The notes under the pieces were generated by a model. That model was given only the letters and a program-made list of their open reading frames with translations, searched no databases and was not told the DNA's origin. From Nocardia elegans NBRC 108235 (GTDB taxonomy: Bacteria > Actinomycetota > Actinomycetes > Mycobacteriales > Mycobacteriaceae), in NCBI RefSeq assembly GCF_001612845.1, contig NZ_BDBF01000014.1, positions 62,001 through 126,000 on the forward strand: DNA of 64,000 nt, in the 5' to 3' direction. A program made the position numbers and the translations under genes. Below, in pieces: positions 26,192 to 34,999 of this stretch. Position 1 is the first letter of the stretch, and each line of letters begins with the position of its first letter.

Positions 26192-26212
26192 GTTGAGTAG
26201 GTAGCGCTCAAC
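26192..26212. promoter_or_regulatory. HAIR-like (HspR) operator upstream of lon
   Basis: GTTGAGT-N7-GCTCAAC resembles the HspR inverted repeat CTTGAGT-N7-ACTCAAG with correct spacing. HspR represses chaperone and lon genes in Streptomyces. It lies 55 nt before the lon start. Confidence 0.55.
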
Positions 26213-26266
26213 CCTGGAGGCGAAGAAACACAGGATCCGGGGCATGCTTTGGAAGGGGCTGAATCT

Positions 26267-28711
26267 GTGAGTACTCCACAGCGTCTGCCGGTGCTGTTTC
26301 TGACCGATCCGGTCGTGTTGCCGGGCATGGTCGTCCCCATCGAGCTCGACGAATCGGCACAGGCCGCGATCGACGCCGCGCGGGCCGCGAAGTCGGATTC
26401 CGTGTTGCTCGCACCGCGTCTGGACGAGGGCTATGCCGCCTACGGTGTGATCGCGACCATCGAACAGGTCGGCCGCATGCGCGGCGGCGCCGCGGCCGCG
26501 GTACTGAAGGCCGAGCAGCGGGCGAAGATCGGACACGGCGTCACCGGTCCGGGCGCCGCACTGTGGGTGGAGGCCGAACCGGTCGACACACCCGCACCCG
26601 ATGCGCACACGAAGGAGCTGGCCGCCGAATACAAGCAGCTGGTCGTCTCGGTCCTGCAGCGTCGCGAGGCCTGGCAGGTCATCGATGTGGTCAACCGGCT
26701 GACCGACCCGTCGGCCCTGGCCGATACCGCCGGCTACGCGCCGTATCTGACCGCTGAGCAGAAGCGCGAACTGCTCGACACTCCCGATGTCGCCGAGCGC
26801 CTGACCCGGTTGATCGGGTGGACCAAGGACCATATCGCCGAGGTCGAGGTCACCGAGAAGATCAGTGAGGAAGTGCGCGAGGGCGTCGAGAAGTCGCAGC
26901 GGGAATTCCTGCTGCGCCAGCAGCTCAATGCGATCCGCAAGGAACTGGGCGAAGGCGAGCCCGACGGCGCGGACGACTACCGCACCCGGGTGGAGACCGC
27001 CGAGCTGCCCGACAACGTGCGCGAGGCCGCGCTGCGCGAGGTCGACCGGCTCGAGCGCAGCAGCGACCAGAGTCCGGAATCGGGCTGGATCCGCACCTGG
27101 CTGGATACCGTCCTGGATCTGCCGTGGTCGGTGAAAACCACCGACAGCACCGATGTTTCGGCTGCTCGCGCGGTGCTGGACGCCGATCACCACGGGCTGG
27201 AAGAGGTCAAGGACCGCATGGTCGAATACCTGGCCGTGCGCGCCCGCCGGGCCGCGCGTGGTCTGGAGGTCGTCGGCGGTCGTGGCTCCGGCGCCGTGAT
27301 GGTGCTGGCCGGCCCTCCCGGTGTCGGTAAGACCTCGCTCGGCGAGAGCGTGGCGCGGGCTCTGGGCCGCAAGTTCGTGCGCGTCGCCCTGGGCGGTGTG
27401 CGCGACGAGGCCGAGATCCGCGGTCACCGGCGGACCTACGTCGGTGCCCTGCCGGGCCGGATCGTGCGTGCCATCAAGGAGGCGGGTTCGATGAATCCCG
27501 TTGTCCTGCTGGACGAGATCGACAAGGTCGGCTCGGACTTCCGGGGTGATCCGGCGGCCGCGCTGCTCGAGGTGCTGGATCCGGCGCAGAACCACACCTT
27601 CCGCGACCACTACCTGGATCTGGACCTGGATCTGTCCGATGTGCTGTTCATCGCGACCGCGAATGTCATGGAGACCATTCCCGGCCCGCTGCTGGACCGC
27701 ATGGAACTGATCACCGTCGACGGGTACACCGAGGACGACAAGGTCGCCATCGCCCGCGACTTCCTGGTGCCCCGGCAGCTGGAACGGAACGCGCTGACCG
27801 CCGAGGAGGTGTCGTTCACCGACGAGGCGCTGCGGGAGATCGCCGCCAACTACACCCGGGAAGCCGGTGTGCGCCAGCTGGAGCGGCTGCTCGCGAAGGC
27901 ATTGCGCAAGGCGGCGACTCGGCTGTCGCAGGATGAGTTCGGTGCGGAGACGGTCGCGGCGGACGGTGATTCGGACGCCACGGTGATCGACCTGGGCTAC
28001 GAGCCTGGGCTCGGTTACGGTGAAAAGTCTGGTGTGGCAGCAGGTTCCGAGCCGCTGGTGATCGGTCTGGGCGATCTGAAGGACTACCTGGGCCGTCCGC
28101 GCTTCACCCCCGATTCGGTGGAACGCACCCCGGTCCCCGGTGTGGCGACCGGCCTGGCCGTCACCGGTGCCGGTGGCGATGTCCTCTACATCGAGGCCAA
28201 CGCCGCCGAGGGCGAGCGCTCACTGACCCTGACCGGCCAGCTGGGTGACGTCATGAAGGAATCCGCGCAGATCGCACTGACCTATGTGCGCTCGCACCTG
28301 GAAGAGATCGGCATCGAGCCGAAGGTGCTGGATCGCAATATCCACATCCACTTCCCGACGGGTGCGGTGCCCAAGGACGGTCCGTCGGCGGGCGTCACCA
28401 TGGTTACCGCCCTGGTGTCGCTGGCCCTGGGCCGGCAGGTCCGTGCGGACGTCGGCATGACCGGTGAGGTCACGCTGAACGGCCGGGTCCTGCCGATCGG
28501 CGGCGTGAAGCAGAAGCTGCTGGCCGCCCAGCGTGCCGGTTTGAAGACGGTCTTCATCCCGGCCCGCAACGAGCCGGACCTGGACGAGGTTCCGGCCGAG
28601 GTGCTCGCCGCACTGGATGTCCGCCCCGTCGCCGACGTGGCCGACATCCTGGCCTACGCCATCGAACCGGTCGCCGAACCGGCCTACGAGGCATTCGCGG
28701 CCAGCGCCTGA
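26267..28711 (+). CDS. lon: ATP-dependent protease Lon
   Basis: An 814-residue LonA protease that unfolds and degrades abnormal and regulatory proteins. It has an N-terminal substrate domain (1-200), an AAA+ domain with Walker A GPPGVGKT (349-356) and Walker [10 protein letters not shown], and a protease domain with catalytic Ser707 ([10 protein letters not shown]) and Lys748 (GGVKQK). GTG 26267 is chosen because TGGAAGGGG lies 8 nt upstream. The frame from 26249 overlaps that site. A moderately acidic linker (about 555-600) between the AAA+ and protease domains looks extended. The promoter region carries ClgR-like and HAIR-like sites. Confidence 0.97.
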   Translation: MSTPQRLPVLFLTDPVVLPGMVVPIELDESAQAAIDAARAAKSDSVLLAPRLDEGYAAYGVIATIEQVGRMRGGAAAAVLKAEQRAKIGHGVTGPGAALWVEAEPVDTPAPDAHTKELAAEYKQLVVSVLQRREAWQVIDVVNRLTDPSALADTAGYAPYLTAEQKRELLDTPDVAERLTRLIGWTKDHIAEVEVTEKISEEVREGVEKSQREFLLRQQLNAIRKELGEGEPDGADDYRTRVETAELPDNVREAALREVDRLERSSDQSPESGWIRTWLDTVLDLPWSVKTTDSTDVSAARAVLDADHHGLEEVKDRMVEYLAVRARRAARGLEVVGGRGSGAVMVLAGPPGVGKTSLGESVARALGRKFVRVALGGVRDEAEIRGHRRTYVGALPGRIVRAIKEAGSMNPVVLLDEIDKVGSDFRGDPAAALLEVLDPAQNHTFRDHYLDLDLDLSDVLFIATANVMETIPGPLLDRMELITVDGYTEDDKVAIARDFLVPRQLERNALTAEEVSFTDEALREIAANYTREAGVRQLERLLAKALRKAATRLSQDEFGAETVAADGDSDATVIDLGYEPGLGYGEKSGVAAGSEPLVIGLGDLKDYLGRPRFTPDSVERTPVPGVATGLAVTGAGGDVLYIEANAAEGERSLTLTGQLGDVMKESAQIALTYVRSHLEEIGIEPKVLDRNIHIHFPTGAVPKDGPSAGVTMVTALVSLALGRQVRADVGMTGEVTLNGRVLPIGGVKQKLLAAQRAGLKTVFIPARNEPDLDEVPAEVLAALDVRPVADVADILAYAIEPVAEPAYEAFAASA

Positions 28712-28737
28712 TCCGCAACGATCGGCCGTCACGAGTC

Positions 28738-28773
28738 GAGAGGCCGTTCACCTTTCTGGGTGAACGGCCTCTC
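28738..28773. terminator. Bidirectional terminator between lon and DUF1707 gene
   Basis: Perfect 15-bp stem GAGAGGCCGTTCACC / GGTGAACGGCCTCTC with a 6-nt loop, in the gap between convergent genes. Confidence 0.85.
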
Positions 28774-28805
28774 GCCGTGTTCCGGCCTGCCTCCGGCCGT
28801 GCCGG

Positions 28806-29429
28806 TCACCGGCGCGGGCGGCGCAGCAACCAGGCCCAGAAGGAGCGGCGAGGCGGTTTGGGGTAGCGGGCGCGGATCGAGCCGGAGGTGATCGATCCGT
28901 CGATGCGCAGGGTCGGACAGCCGGGCAGGGGTGGTTCGGTCACCCGGTTCTTCGCGCTCCCGCTGACGAAGGACACCCGGTCCAGATCCACCTGCCAGCC
29001 GTGCGGCACCGTCAATCGCAGGCTGCCGGAGGCGATTCCGACGTGCACGTCCACGACGGCGTGCGGGCAGATCGCCTCGGTGAAGTCCAGGCGCACCGAA
29101 CCGGACGCGGCGGAGACGGTGATCTCGGCGGGCACGATCCACCGACCGTCCTTGCGCAGCGACCCACTGACCGTGCTCAGCACCAGGGGTTCGCGCGCGG
29201 CGGCCACCGGCAGATCGGCGGTGACCGCCGCGAGCTCCTCGCGGGTGTTCGCCGCATAGGCGGTGGCCAGGCGCCGGTCGAGCTCGGCGAGATCGAGGGA
29301 GCCGTCGTTCAGGGCCAGTTGCAGCAGCCGCTCCACCTGGGCGCGTTCGTGGTCGGTGATACGGGTACGCACCGCGGGCGCCGGGTCGTGCCGGGCGATG
29401 TCCGGGCTGTGGTCCTGGGGTTCGGTCAT
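28806..29429 (-). CDS. DUF1707 domain protein
   Basis: A 207-residue protein. The DUF1707 domain (SHOCT-like; ITDHERAQVERLLQLAL, then DLAELDRRL) spans about residues 23-75. It is followed by a beta-rich repeat region with recurring SGS motifs (SGSLRKDG, SGSVRLDF, SGSLRLTV, SGSIRARY), as in the LiaF/DUF4097-type beta-helix. Such proteins are often linked to membrane stress sensing, but no function is proven. ATG 29429 follows AAGAGGA. The C-terminus is basic with no membrane helix. Confidence 0.85.
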   Translation of the reverse strand: MTEPQDHSPDIARHDPAPAVRTRITDHERAQVERLLQLALNDGSLDLAELDRRLATAYAANTREELAAVTADLPVAAAREPLVLSTVSGSLRKDGRWIVPAEITVSAASGSVRLDFTEAICPHAVVDVHVGIASGSLRLTVPHGWQVDLDRVSFVSGSAKNRVTEPPLPGCPTLRIDGSITSGSIRARYPKPPRRSFWAWLLRRPRR

Positions 29430-29553
29430 CGGCACATCCTCTTGGTCGTGATGCCGAAATCCTACGGTCGTTGCGCCGATCCGAACATCCGCCGACGGCC
29501 GACATCAGCGGCCCGCAAGCGATGGCTACTGCCCGGGTGGACTGCCGCCGCGC

Positions 29554-30054
29554 TTACGCACCACTCGCGTCGGCATGCGAACCGTTGCCGGGCAACGCGC
29601 GCTCCACCACGCGCACAGTGCCCTGCGCCACCGCACACAGTGTGCTGGAACCCTCGCTGTCACAATAGATCTCGCACCGCGTGACCGCTTGGCGGCGGGT
29701 GGCGTCGGTGACCGTGGCCCGTGCCCGCAGCCGGCCACCTCGTGCGGGCCGCAGATAGGTGACGGCGAAACCGCCGGTCAGCACATTCGGGCCGAGAGCG
29801 GACCCGGCGGCGAAGGTGAGCGCGTTGTCGGCCAGATAAGCGAGCACGCCGCCGTGGACGAAACCGAACTGCTGCGCGTGCTCGGGGGCCACCTCGACCA
29901 CCAATGTGGCTGTCCCGTCGGCGAATTCGGTGATCTCGGTGCCCACGTGCTGCGCGAACGGTTGCGCGGCCAGCACCGCGCGAGCCTGGTCGAACGTCAG
30001 TTTCCCCGTCGCCGCACTCTCGGTGGCGCTGTCTGTCCGTGTCACAGGTTTCAT
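29554..30054 (-). CDS. PaaI-type hotdog thioesterase
   Basis: A 166-residue hotdog-fold protein with the motif FGFVHGGVLAYLADNA, which carries the conserved HGG and an acidic helix residue used for acyl-CoA hydrolysis. The substrate is unknown. ATG 30054 is chosen for its AAAGGA ribosome site. An ATG at 30087 that overlaps the upstream TetR stop (ATGA) would add 11 residues. It is probably co-transcribed with, and controlled by, that TetR regulator. Confidence 0.82.
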   Translation of the reverse strand: MKPVTRTDSATESAATGKLTFDQARAVLAAQPFAQHVGTEITEFADGTATLVVEVAPEHAQQFGFVHGGVLAYLADNALTFAAGSALGPNVLTGGFAVTYLRPARGGRLRARATVTDATRRQAVTRCEIYCDSEGSSTLCAVAQGTVRVVERALPGNGSHADASGA

Positions 30055-30083
30055 GGTCACGTCCTTTGCTGTCGAAGCCGTGG

Positions 30084-30641
30084 TCATCCGTCGCCGCGCA
30101 GCGTCTTCCATGCCGCTGCTGCCAATTCGGCCGCGACATCGATCGGCGCGGTCCGGATACCGCCCCCGAGCCATTGCCGCGAATACTCCTGGGCCGGCCC
30201 CAGCCACAGCGCGTACAGCACGTCGAAGTCCAGTTCGCGCACCGCGCCGTAGCGGGCATGGGTGCGCCACCAGCGCGCGACCGAGGTGAGGAATTGCCGG
30301 TTGCGGTCGCTGTCGCGTACTCCGGGCGGCCTCGGTGAGATGAGAATGGTTGCGCGGTATCGGTTGTCGGTCACCCACCGCAGATGCTCGACGACGCCCG
30401 CGGTCACGCCCTGCTCGGCATCGGCGCTGTCGGCGATGCTCGTCCAGAAATGCCGCTGGTAGTCGGCCAGCGCGTTGGCCCACACCTGCCGGTACAGATC
30501 GGCCTTGTCCGGGAAGTGGTGGTAGAGCGCGCCGACGCTGGCATCGGCATCGGCCCTGATCCGGCTCAGCGTCGCGTCGAGCGCCCCGTGCTCGGCGAAC
30601 TGCCGCTCGGCCGCGAGCAGCAACCGATCCCGAATCTTCAT
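30084..30641 (-). CDS. TetR-family regulator
   Basis: A 185-residue regulator. The N-terminal helix-turn-helix (ATLSRIRADADASVGALYHHF, about residues 23-43, in pieces) is typical, and the rest is the ligand-binding domain. The start codon lies three bases from a perfect dyad at 30644-30660 and there is no ribosome site, so a leaderless transcript is likely and self-repression is direct. Its stop overlaps an alternative start of the downstream thioesterase gene. The dinB gene diverges with a 90-bp gap. Confidence 0.87.
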   Translation of the reverse strand: MKIRDRLLLAAERQFAEHGALDATLSRIRADADASVGALYHHFPDKADLYRQVWANALADYQRHFWTSIADSADAEQGVTAGVVEHLRWVTDNRYRATILISPRPPGVRDSDRNRQFLTSVARWWRTHARYGAVRELDFDVLYALWLGPAQEYSRQWLGGGIRTAPIDVAAELAAAAWKTLRGDG

Positions 30642-30643
30642 AA

Positions 30644-30660
30644 ACAGAATTTAGTTCTGT
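30644..30660. promoter_or_regulatory. Operator next to the TetR start codon
   Basis: ACAGAA-TTTAG-TTCTGT, a perfect 6-bp dyad ending 3 nt before the ATG. It probably overlaps the -10 or start site of the regulator's own promoter. Confidence 0.6.
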
Positions 30661-30731
30661 TCTCCAGCGAGCGCAAGGCGCGACCTGCGAAGTTCCCCCG
30701 GCTGTCGGTGCCGTGCGGTAAGAACGGACTC

Positions 30732-31892
30732 GTGGCCAGGTGGCTGTTGCACGTCGACCTCGACCAATTCCAGGCGGCGGTGGAGTTCCGCCGCCATCCC
30801 GAGCTGCGCGGGCAGCCGGTGATCGTCGGCGGCAACGGCGACCCGAACGAACCGCGCAAGGTGGTCACGTGTGCGTCGTATCCGGCGCGGGCCTTCGGCG
30901 TGCGGGCCGGCATGCCGCTGCGTACCGCCGTCCGCAAATGCCCGGACGGAGTGTTCCTGCCCTTGGACATGACCACCTACGAGGAGGCGTCCGACGAGGT
31001 CATGGAGGTGCTGCGGAGCTTTCCGGTGCGGGTCGAAGTGCTGGGCTGGGACGAGGCCTTCCTCGCCGCCGACACCGACGATCCCGAACAGCTCGCTCGT
31101 GAAATCCGCAGTGCGATAGCGACATTGAACCTCACCTGTTCGATAGGTGTCGGCGACAACAAATTGCGCGCGAAACTGGCGACCGGATTCGCGAAGAGCG
31201 TCGGCAAAGGCACGGACGCCACGGGCGCGAACAGCACGGCCTCGAAGGGTGTGATCCCAGCTGCGGAAGAAGCTGTGGGACAGGAGCGCTCGCACAGCGA
31301 GGCAGCGGGGGAACCTCCGACCGCCGACCTCGGTGCGGGCATCTTCCGGCTCACCGCCGAGAACTGGAACGAGCTCATGGCGCACCGGCCGACCAGCGCG
31401 CTGTGGGGTATCGGCAATCGCATCGCGCAGCGAATGTCGGCCCTCGGTATCGACACCGTCGCCCAGCTCGCGGCCGCCGACCGGAATGTCCTGGCCGCCG
31501 AGTTCGGCCCCACCACCGGTCCCTACCTCTGGGTTCTCGGCCACGGCGCCGGTGACACCGATGTGGTGACCGAGCCGCGAATCCCGGTGGGCCGCAGTAG
31601 ATCCGAAACCTTCCCGCACGATCTGACCGATCGCGAGGAGATTCGTGCGCAGGTGGCGAGGCTGGCCCGCGAGGTCGCCGAGGAGATGGCCGCGGCCGGC
31701 CGGATCGGCACGCGGGTGGGAGTCACCGTGCGTACCAACACCTTCTATACGCGCACCAAGCAGAAGAAGTTGCCCGAACCGACGATCGACGCGGAGGCGA
31801 TCACCACGGTCGCACTCGAGATCATCGACCGTTTCGAACTCGATCGGCCGGTCCGGCTGCTCGGGGTGCGACTCGAACTCGTCCCGCAATAG
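30732..31892 (+). CDS. dinB: DNA polymerase IV with internal insertion
   Basis: Y-family translesion polymerase, 386 residues. Metal ligands are Asp9 (DLDQF) and Asp107-Glu108 in GWDEAF, where Gly-Trp replaces the usual Ser-x before Asp-Glu. The helix-hairpin-helix thumb and the little finger follow. About 48 residues (156-203, nucleotides near 31197-31340) are inserted where relatives have a short FAKPxG turn. The insertion is hydrophilic and its DNA is rich in small palindromes. GTG 30732 matches the family N-terminus. No beta-clamp motif was identified with confidence. Confidence 0.9.
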   Translation: MARWLLHVDLDQFQAAVEFRRHPELRGQPVIVGGNGDPNEPRKVVTCASYPARAFGVRAGMPLRTAVRKCPDGVFLPLDMTTYEEASDEVMEVLRSFPVRVEVLGWDEAFLAADTDDPEQLAREIRSAIATLNLTCSIGVGDNKLRAKLATGFAKSVGKGTDATGANSTASKGVIPAAEEAVGQERSHSEAAGEPPTADLGAGIFRLTAENWNELMAHRPTSALWGIGNRIAQRMSALGIDTVAQLAAADRNVLAAEFGPTTGPYLWVLGHGAGDTDVVTEPRIPVGRSRSETFPHDLTDREEIRAQVARLAREVAEEMAAAGRIGTRVGVTVRTNTFYTRTKQKKLPEPTIDAEAITTVALEIIDRFELDRPVRLLGVRLELVPQ

Positions 31893-32004
31893 CCGAGCCC
31901 CGCGTTTCCGTGCCGGGATGTCGGATATGCCTCGGTGGTGGCGGCGTCGCGCGCAGTGCGGCCGTTTGTCATGCTGGGCCCGCAGACTCGACCGAAAGGC
32001 AGCC

Positions 32005-32790
32005 ATGAGCGAGTACGAGACGATCACCTTCGAGCGGACCGGCCCCGTCGCCCGGATCACCCTGAACCGGCCGAAGGCCGCCAACGGTATCGACCACGTC
32101 CTCGGCCGGGAACTGGCCGATATCGCGGGACAGTGCGTGGACGATCCGGCGCTGAAGGTCGTCGTGCTGACCGGTGCGGGCAGGTTCTTCTCCGCCGGTG
32201 GCGACCTCAAGGCGATGGCTGCCCAGGGCGGCGGCGCCGGCCACTACGTCAAGGGCCTGGCCGACGACCTGCACGAGGCCCTCTCGTCGTTCGCCCGGAT
32301 GGATGCCCTGCTCGTCGTGGCGGTCAACGGTGTGGCCGCGGGCGCCGGCTTCAGCCTGGCGATGGCCGGTGATCTGGTCCTCGCGGGCGAATCGGCGGCA
32401 TTCACCATGGCCTACACCCGGGCCGGACTGAGTCCGGACGGCGGTGCCTCCTACTATCTGCCCCGCCTGATCGGCCTGCGCCGCACGCAGGAGCTCATGT
32501 TCACCAACCGCACCCTGACCGCGGCCGAGGCGCTGGACTGGAATCTCGTGCATCGCGTGGTGCCGGATGCCGAACTCGCTTCCGCCGTGGACGAAGTGGT
32601 CGCCGAATTCGCGGCGGGGCCCCGGCATTCGAATGCCAGCGTCAAGAAGCTCCTGCTGGTGAGCTCCTCGCACACGCTCGAGGAGCAGACCGCACGCGAG
32701 GCGGCGTTCATCTCGGCCTGTGCCGATTCGCCCGACGGCACCGAGGGCATCGCGGCATTCCTCGGCAAGCGCGCCCCCGTCTTCGAGTGA
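32005..32790 (+). CDS. Enoyl-CoA hydratase/isomerase family protein
   Basis: A 261-residue crotonase-fold protein for beta-oxidation or a related acyl-CoA reaction. The oxyanion-hole segment SAGGDLKAM (about 64-72) and the second NGVAAGAGFSLAMAGD (about 110-125) are visible. The position normally holding the second catalytic glutamate reads LSPDGGASYYLP, with an acidic residue shifted, so isomerase or another activity is possible. ATG 32005 follows GAAAGG. It stands alone between dinB and a large membrane protein. Confidence 0.88.
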   Translation: MSEYETITFERTGPVARITLNRPKAANGIDHVLGRELADIAGQCVDDPALKVVVLTGAGRFFSAGGDLKAMAAQGGGAGHYVKGLADDLHEALSSFARMDALLVVAVNGVAAGAGFSLAMAGDLVLAGESAAFTMAYTRAGLSPDGGASYYLPRLIGLRRTQELMFTNRTLTAAEALDWNLVHRVVPDAELASAVDEVVAEFAAGPRHSNASVKKLLLVSSSHTLEEQTAREAAFISACADSPDGTEGIAAFLGKRAPVFE

Positions 32791-32831
32791 GGGCCTGACC
32801 GTCGCCGCGAGCGAGCCCGGTCGTGGGCCAC

Positions 32832-32837
32832 TAGGGT
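32832..32837 (+). promoter_or_regulatory. -10 box of leaderless promoter (membrane protein gene)
   Basis: TAGGGT 8 nt before ATG 32846. A GGTGGGG stretch in the same place could also serve as a weak ribosome site. Confidence 0.35.
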
Positions 32838-32845
32838 GGGGTGCC

Positions 32846-34957
32846 ATGTTCTCCGCGCCCGGCTTCGCACGCGGGTGGGTCCCGGCGCGGTCGCCTCGTC
32901 GGCCGGGCGACGGGCACGAAGACCGCGGCGACGGACCCCCGGACCGCAACGATCGCGGGAGTGCTCCTCTCGGCGCCGTTGCGCAGGTCGCCTCGTCCGG
33001 CACCCGATACCGGCCGAGGGAGCTTGCCCCCGCCGGCTCGCCCGCCGCGGACCACGCTGGATCGGCGCCCGCGCCGCGCGTCGTTTCCACCGGTCTGCGC
33101 GCGGTGATCCGTCGTCCCGTTCTGCTGGTGGCGGTGCTGCTGGTCCTCGCGCAGCTCGGGTTGCGCGGCTGGGTGGCCGGGCACGGCTATTTCTACTGGG
33201 ATGACCTCATTCTGGTGGGCCGCGCCGATCGCTATCCGCTCTGGTCCGCCGATCTGCTGCTCTACGACCACGACGGCCATTTCGTGCCGCTGGCCTTCGC
33301 GACCGCGTGGGTGGTGACCCGGATCGCGCCGCTGCAGTGGGCCGGGCCGGTGGTGACCATGGTGCTGCTGCAGCTCGCGGCCTCGGTCGCGGTGCTGCGC
33401 ATGCTGCTGGTGCTCGTTCCACGGCGAGCCGGTGCCCTGCGCTGGGCGGTGCTGATTCCGTTGATCGGCTATCTGTTCTGTCCGCTGACCCTTCCGGCAT
33501 TCGCCTGGTGGGCAGCCTCGCTCAACGCGCTGCCGCTGCAGTTCGCGCTGGCCTGGGTGATCGCGGATGCGGTGCTGCTGGTGCGCACGGGACGCGGGCG
33601 CTATGCGATCTCCGGTCTGCTGGTGCTGATCGTGGGACTGTTGTTCTTCGAGAAGGCAGTGGTGGTGCCGTTCGTCGCCTTCGCCGTCGCGGTGCTGGAG
33701 CGCTATATCGTCGGCGCCCGCACCGTCGGTACCGCGCATACCGATGAGGCCGAGCCGACGGGTGATCATGCCGACCCGAGTGCCTGGGCGGCGGTTCGCG
33801 ACGTGACGCGCGCCGGAGCGGCGCTGTGGGCCGGTTCGGCGCTGATCCTCGCGGGCTGGGTCGCGGCCTTTCTCACCGTCGCCGATCACATCGCGGTGGA
33901 CACCAGCCTGGCCGGGGCGCGGCGACTGCTCCACAGCGCCATCTCCCTGGGGATCGTCCCGACCCTGCTCGGCGGGCCGTGGGTGTGGGCGCGCTGGCTG
34001 CCGTCGACACCGTGGGCTACGCCCCCGGGGTGGACCGTCGTGCTCGCCTGGCTGATCCTCGCCGCGGTGGTTCTGGTGACGCTGCGACTGCGCCGCCGCG
34101 TGCTAGCGGTGTGGGTCCTGGTCGCGGGATACGTTCTGGTCGTTCAGCTTCCGATCGTGCTGATCCGCGGCGGACCGAACACCGCCGCCGAACTCATGCA
34201 GTCGCTGCGCTATCTGGCCGATGTCGCCGTGGTGTTGGCGGCGGCGATCGCGCTGCTGCTTGCCGCCCGTCCCCGCCGTCCCCGCCGCCCCCGTTCGGAG
34301 AGTCGTGTGGTCGGATCGCGGGTCGCGGCGATCGGGCTGACCGCGGCGTTCGTGGTCAGCAGCGTGTGCACGACCGTATCGTTCGCCCGGTCGTGGGAGA
34401 TCTCGCCGACGCGCACCTACCTCACGAATGCCCGTGCCGCACTGGCGGATCGCCACGGCGCCCCACTGCTGGAGCAGGAGGTGCCGTGGGGGGTGCTGAC
34501 GCCGATGACCTACCCGCAGAATCTCATCGCGCAGGTGCTCGGGCCGATCGCCGGCCCCGGGGCGTTCGGTGTCGCCACGCCGCAGCTGCGGATGCTCACC
34601 GACGACGGGACGCTGGTTGACGCGTCGGTGTGGTGGAACCGCCGGATTCTGGCGGGCCCCGAACCCGGCTGCGGATATCGCGTCGACAGCGCCGAGCCGG
34701 TGGCGCTGTGGCTCGACGGGCCGATGCTGGACCACGGCTGGACCGCGCAGATCAACTATTTCGCCAACCGTGACGGCCGGATCACCGTGGCGCTCGAGCA
34801 CGGCGACGTCGTGGTGGCGCCGGTGCAAGCAGGCGTGCACACCGTCTTCGTCCATCTCGTCGGCGGCGGTGAGATCGTGCGAATCGGCTCGCGCACACCG
34901 GGTTTGGACGTGTGTATCGGGGTGGGACCGGTGGGCGTGGCGGCATTCGGCCGTTGA
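32846..34957 (+). CDS. Large polytopic membrane protein, GT-C-like
   Basis: A 703-residue protein with a Pro/Arg-rich cytoplasmic N-terminus (1-75), about ten or more transmembrane helices (80-500) and an extracytoplasmic C-terminal domain (about 510-703). The first external loop contains FYWDDLILVGRA and later YDHDGHFVPL. Acidic pairs in this place are typical of GT-C glycosyltransferases that use polyprenyl-linked sugars, which suggests but does not prove such a role. ATG 32846 is chosen because the frame before it overlaps the hydratase gene. Confidence 0.7.
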   Translation: MFSAPGFARGWVPARSPRRPGDGHEDRGDGPPDRNDRGSAPLGAVAQVASSGTRYRPRELAPAGSPAADHAGSAPAPRVVSTGLRAVIRRPVLLVAVLLVLAQLGLRGWVAGHGYFYWDDLILVGRADRYPLWSADLLLYDHDGHFVPLAFATAWVVTRIAPLQWAGPVVTMVLLQLAASVAVLRMLLVLVPRRAGALRWAVLIPLIGYLFCPLTLPAFAWWAASLNALPLQFALAWVIADAVLLVRTGRGRYAISGLLVLIVGLLFFEKAVVVPFVAFAVAVLERYIVGARTVGTAHTDEAEPTGDHADPSAWAAVRDVTRAGAALWAGSALILAGWVAAFLTVADHIAVDTSLAGARRLLHSAISLGIVPTLLGGPWVWARWLPSTPWATPPGWTVVLAWLILAAVVLVTLRLRRRVLAVWVLVAGYVLVVQLPIVLIRGGPNTAAELMQSLRYLADVAVVLAAAIALLLAARPRRPRRPRSESRVVGSRVAAIGLTAAFVVSSVCTTVSFARSWEISPTRTYLTNARAALADRHGAPLLEQEVPWGVLTPMTYPQNLIAQVLGPIAGPGAFGVATPQLRMLTDDGTLVDASVWWNRRILAGPEPGCGYRVDSAEPVALWLDGPMLDHGWTAQINYFANRDGRITVALEHGDVVVAPVQAGVHTVFVHLVGGGEIVRIGSRTPGLDVCIGVGPVGVAAFGR

Positions 34958-34986
34958 CAGCCATAGCCGTGGAGCATCGGTCCCCC

Positions 34987-34992
34987 TATGCT
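34987..34992 (+). promoter_or_regulatory. -10 box of leaderless promoter (AcuI-type gene)
   Basis: TATGCT 7 nt before ATG 35000, with no ribosome site in between. Confidence 0.5.
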
Positions 34993-34999
34993 CGGACGC

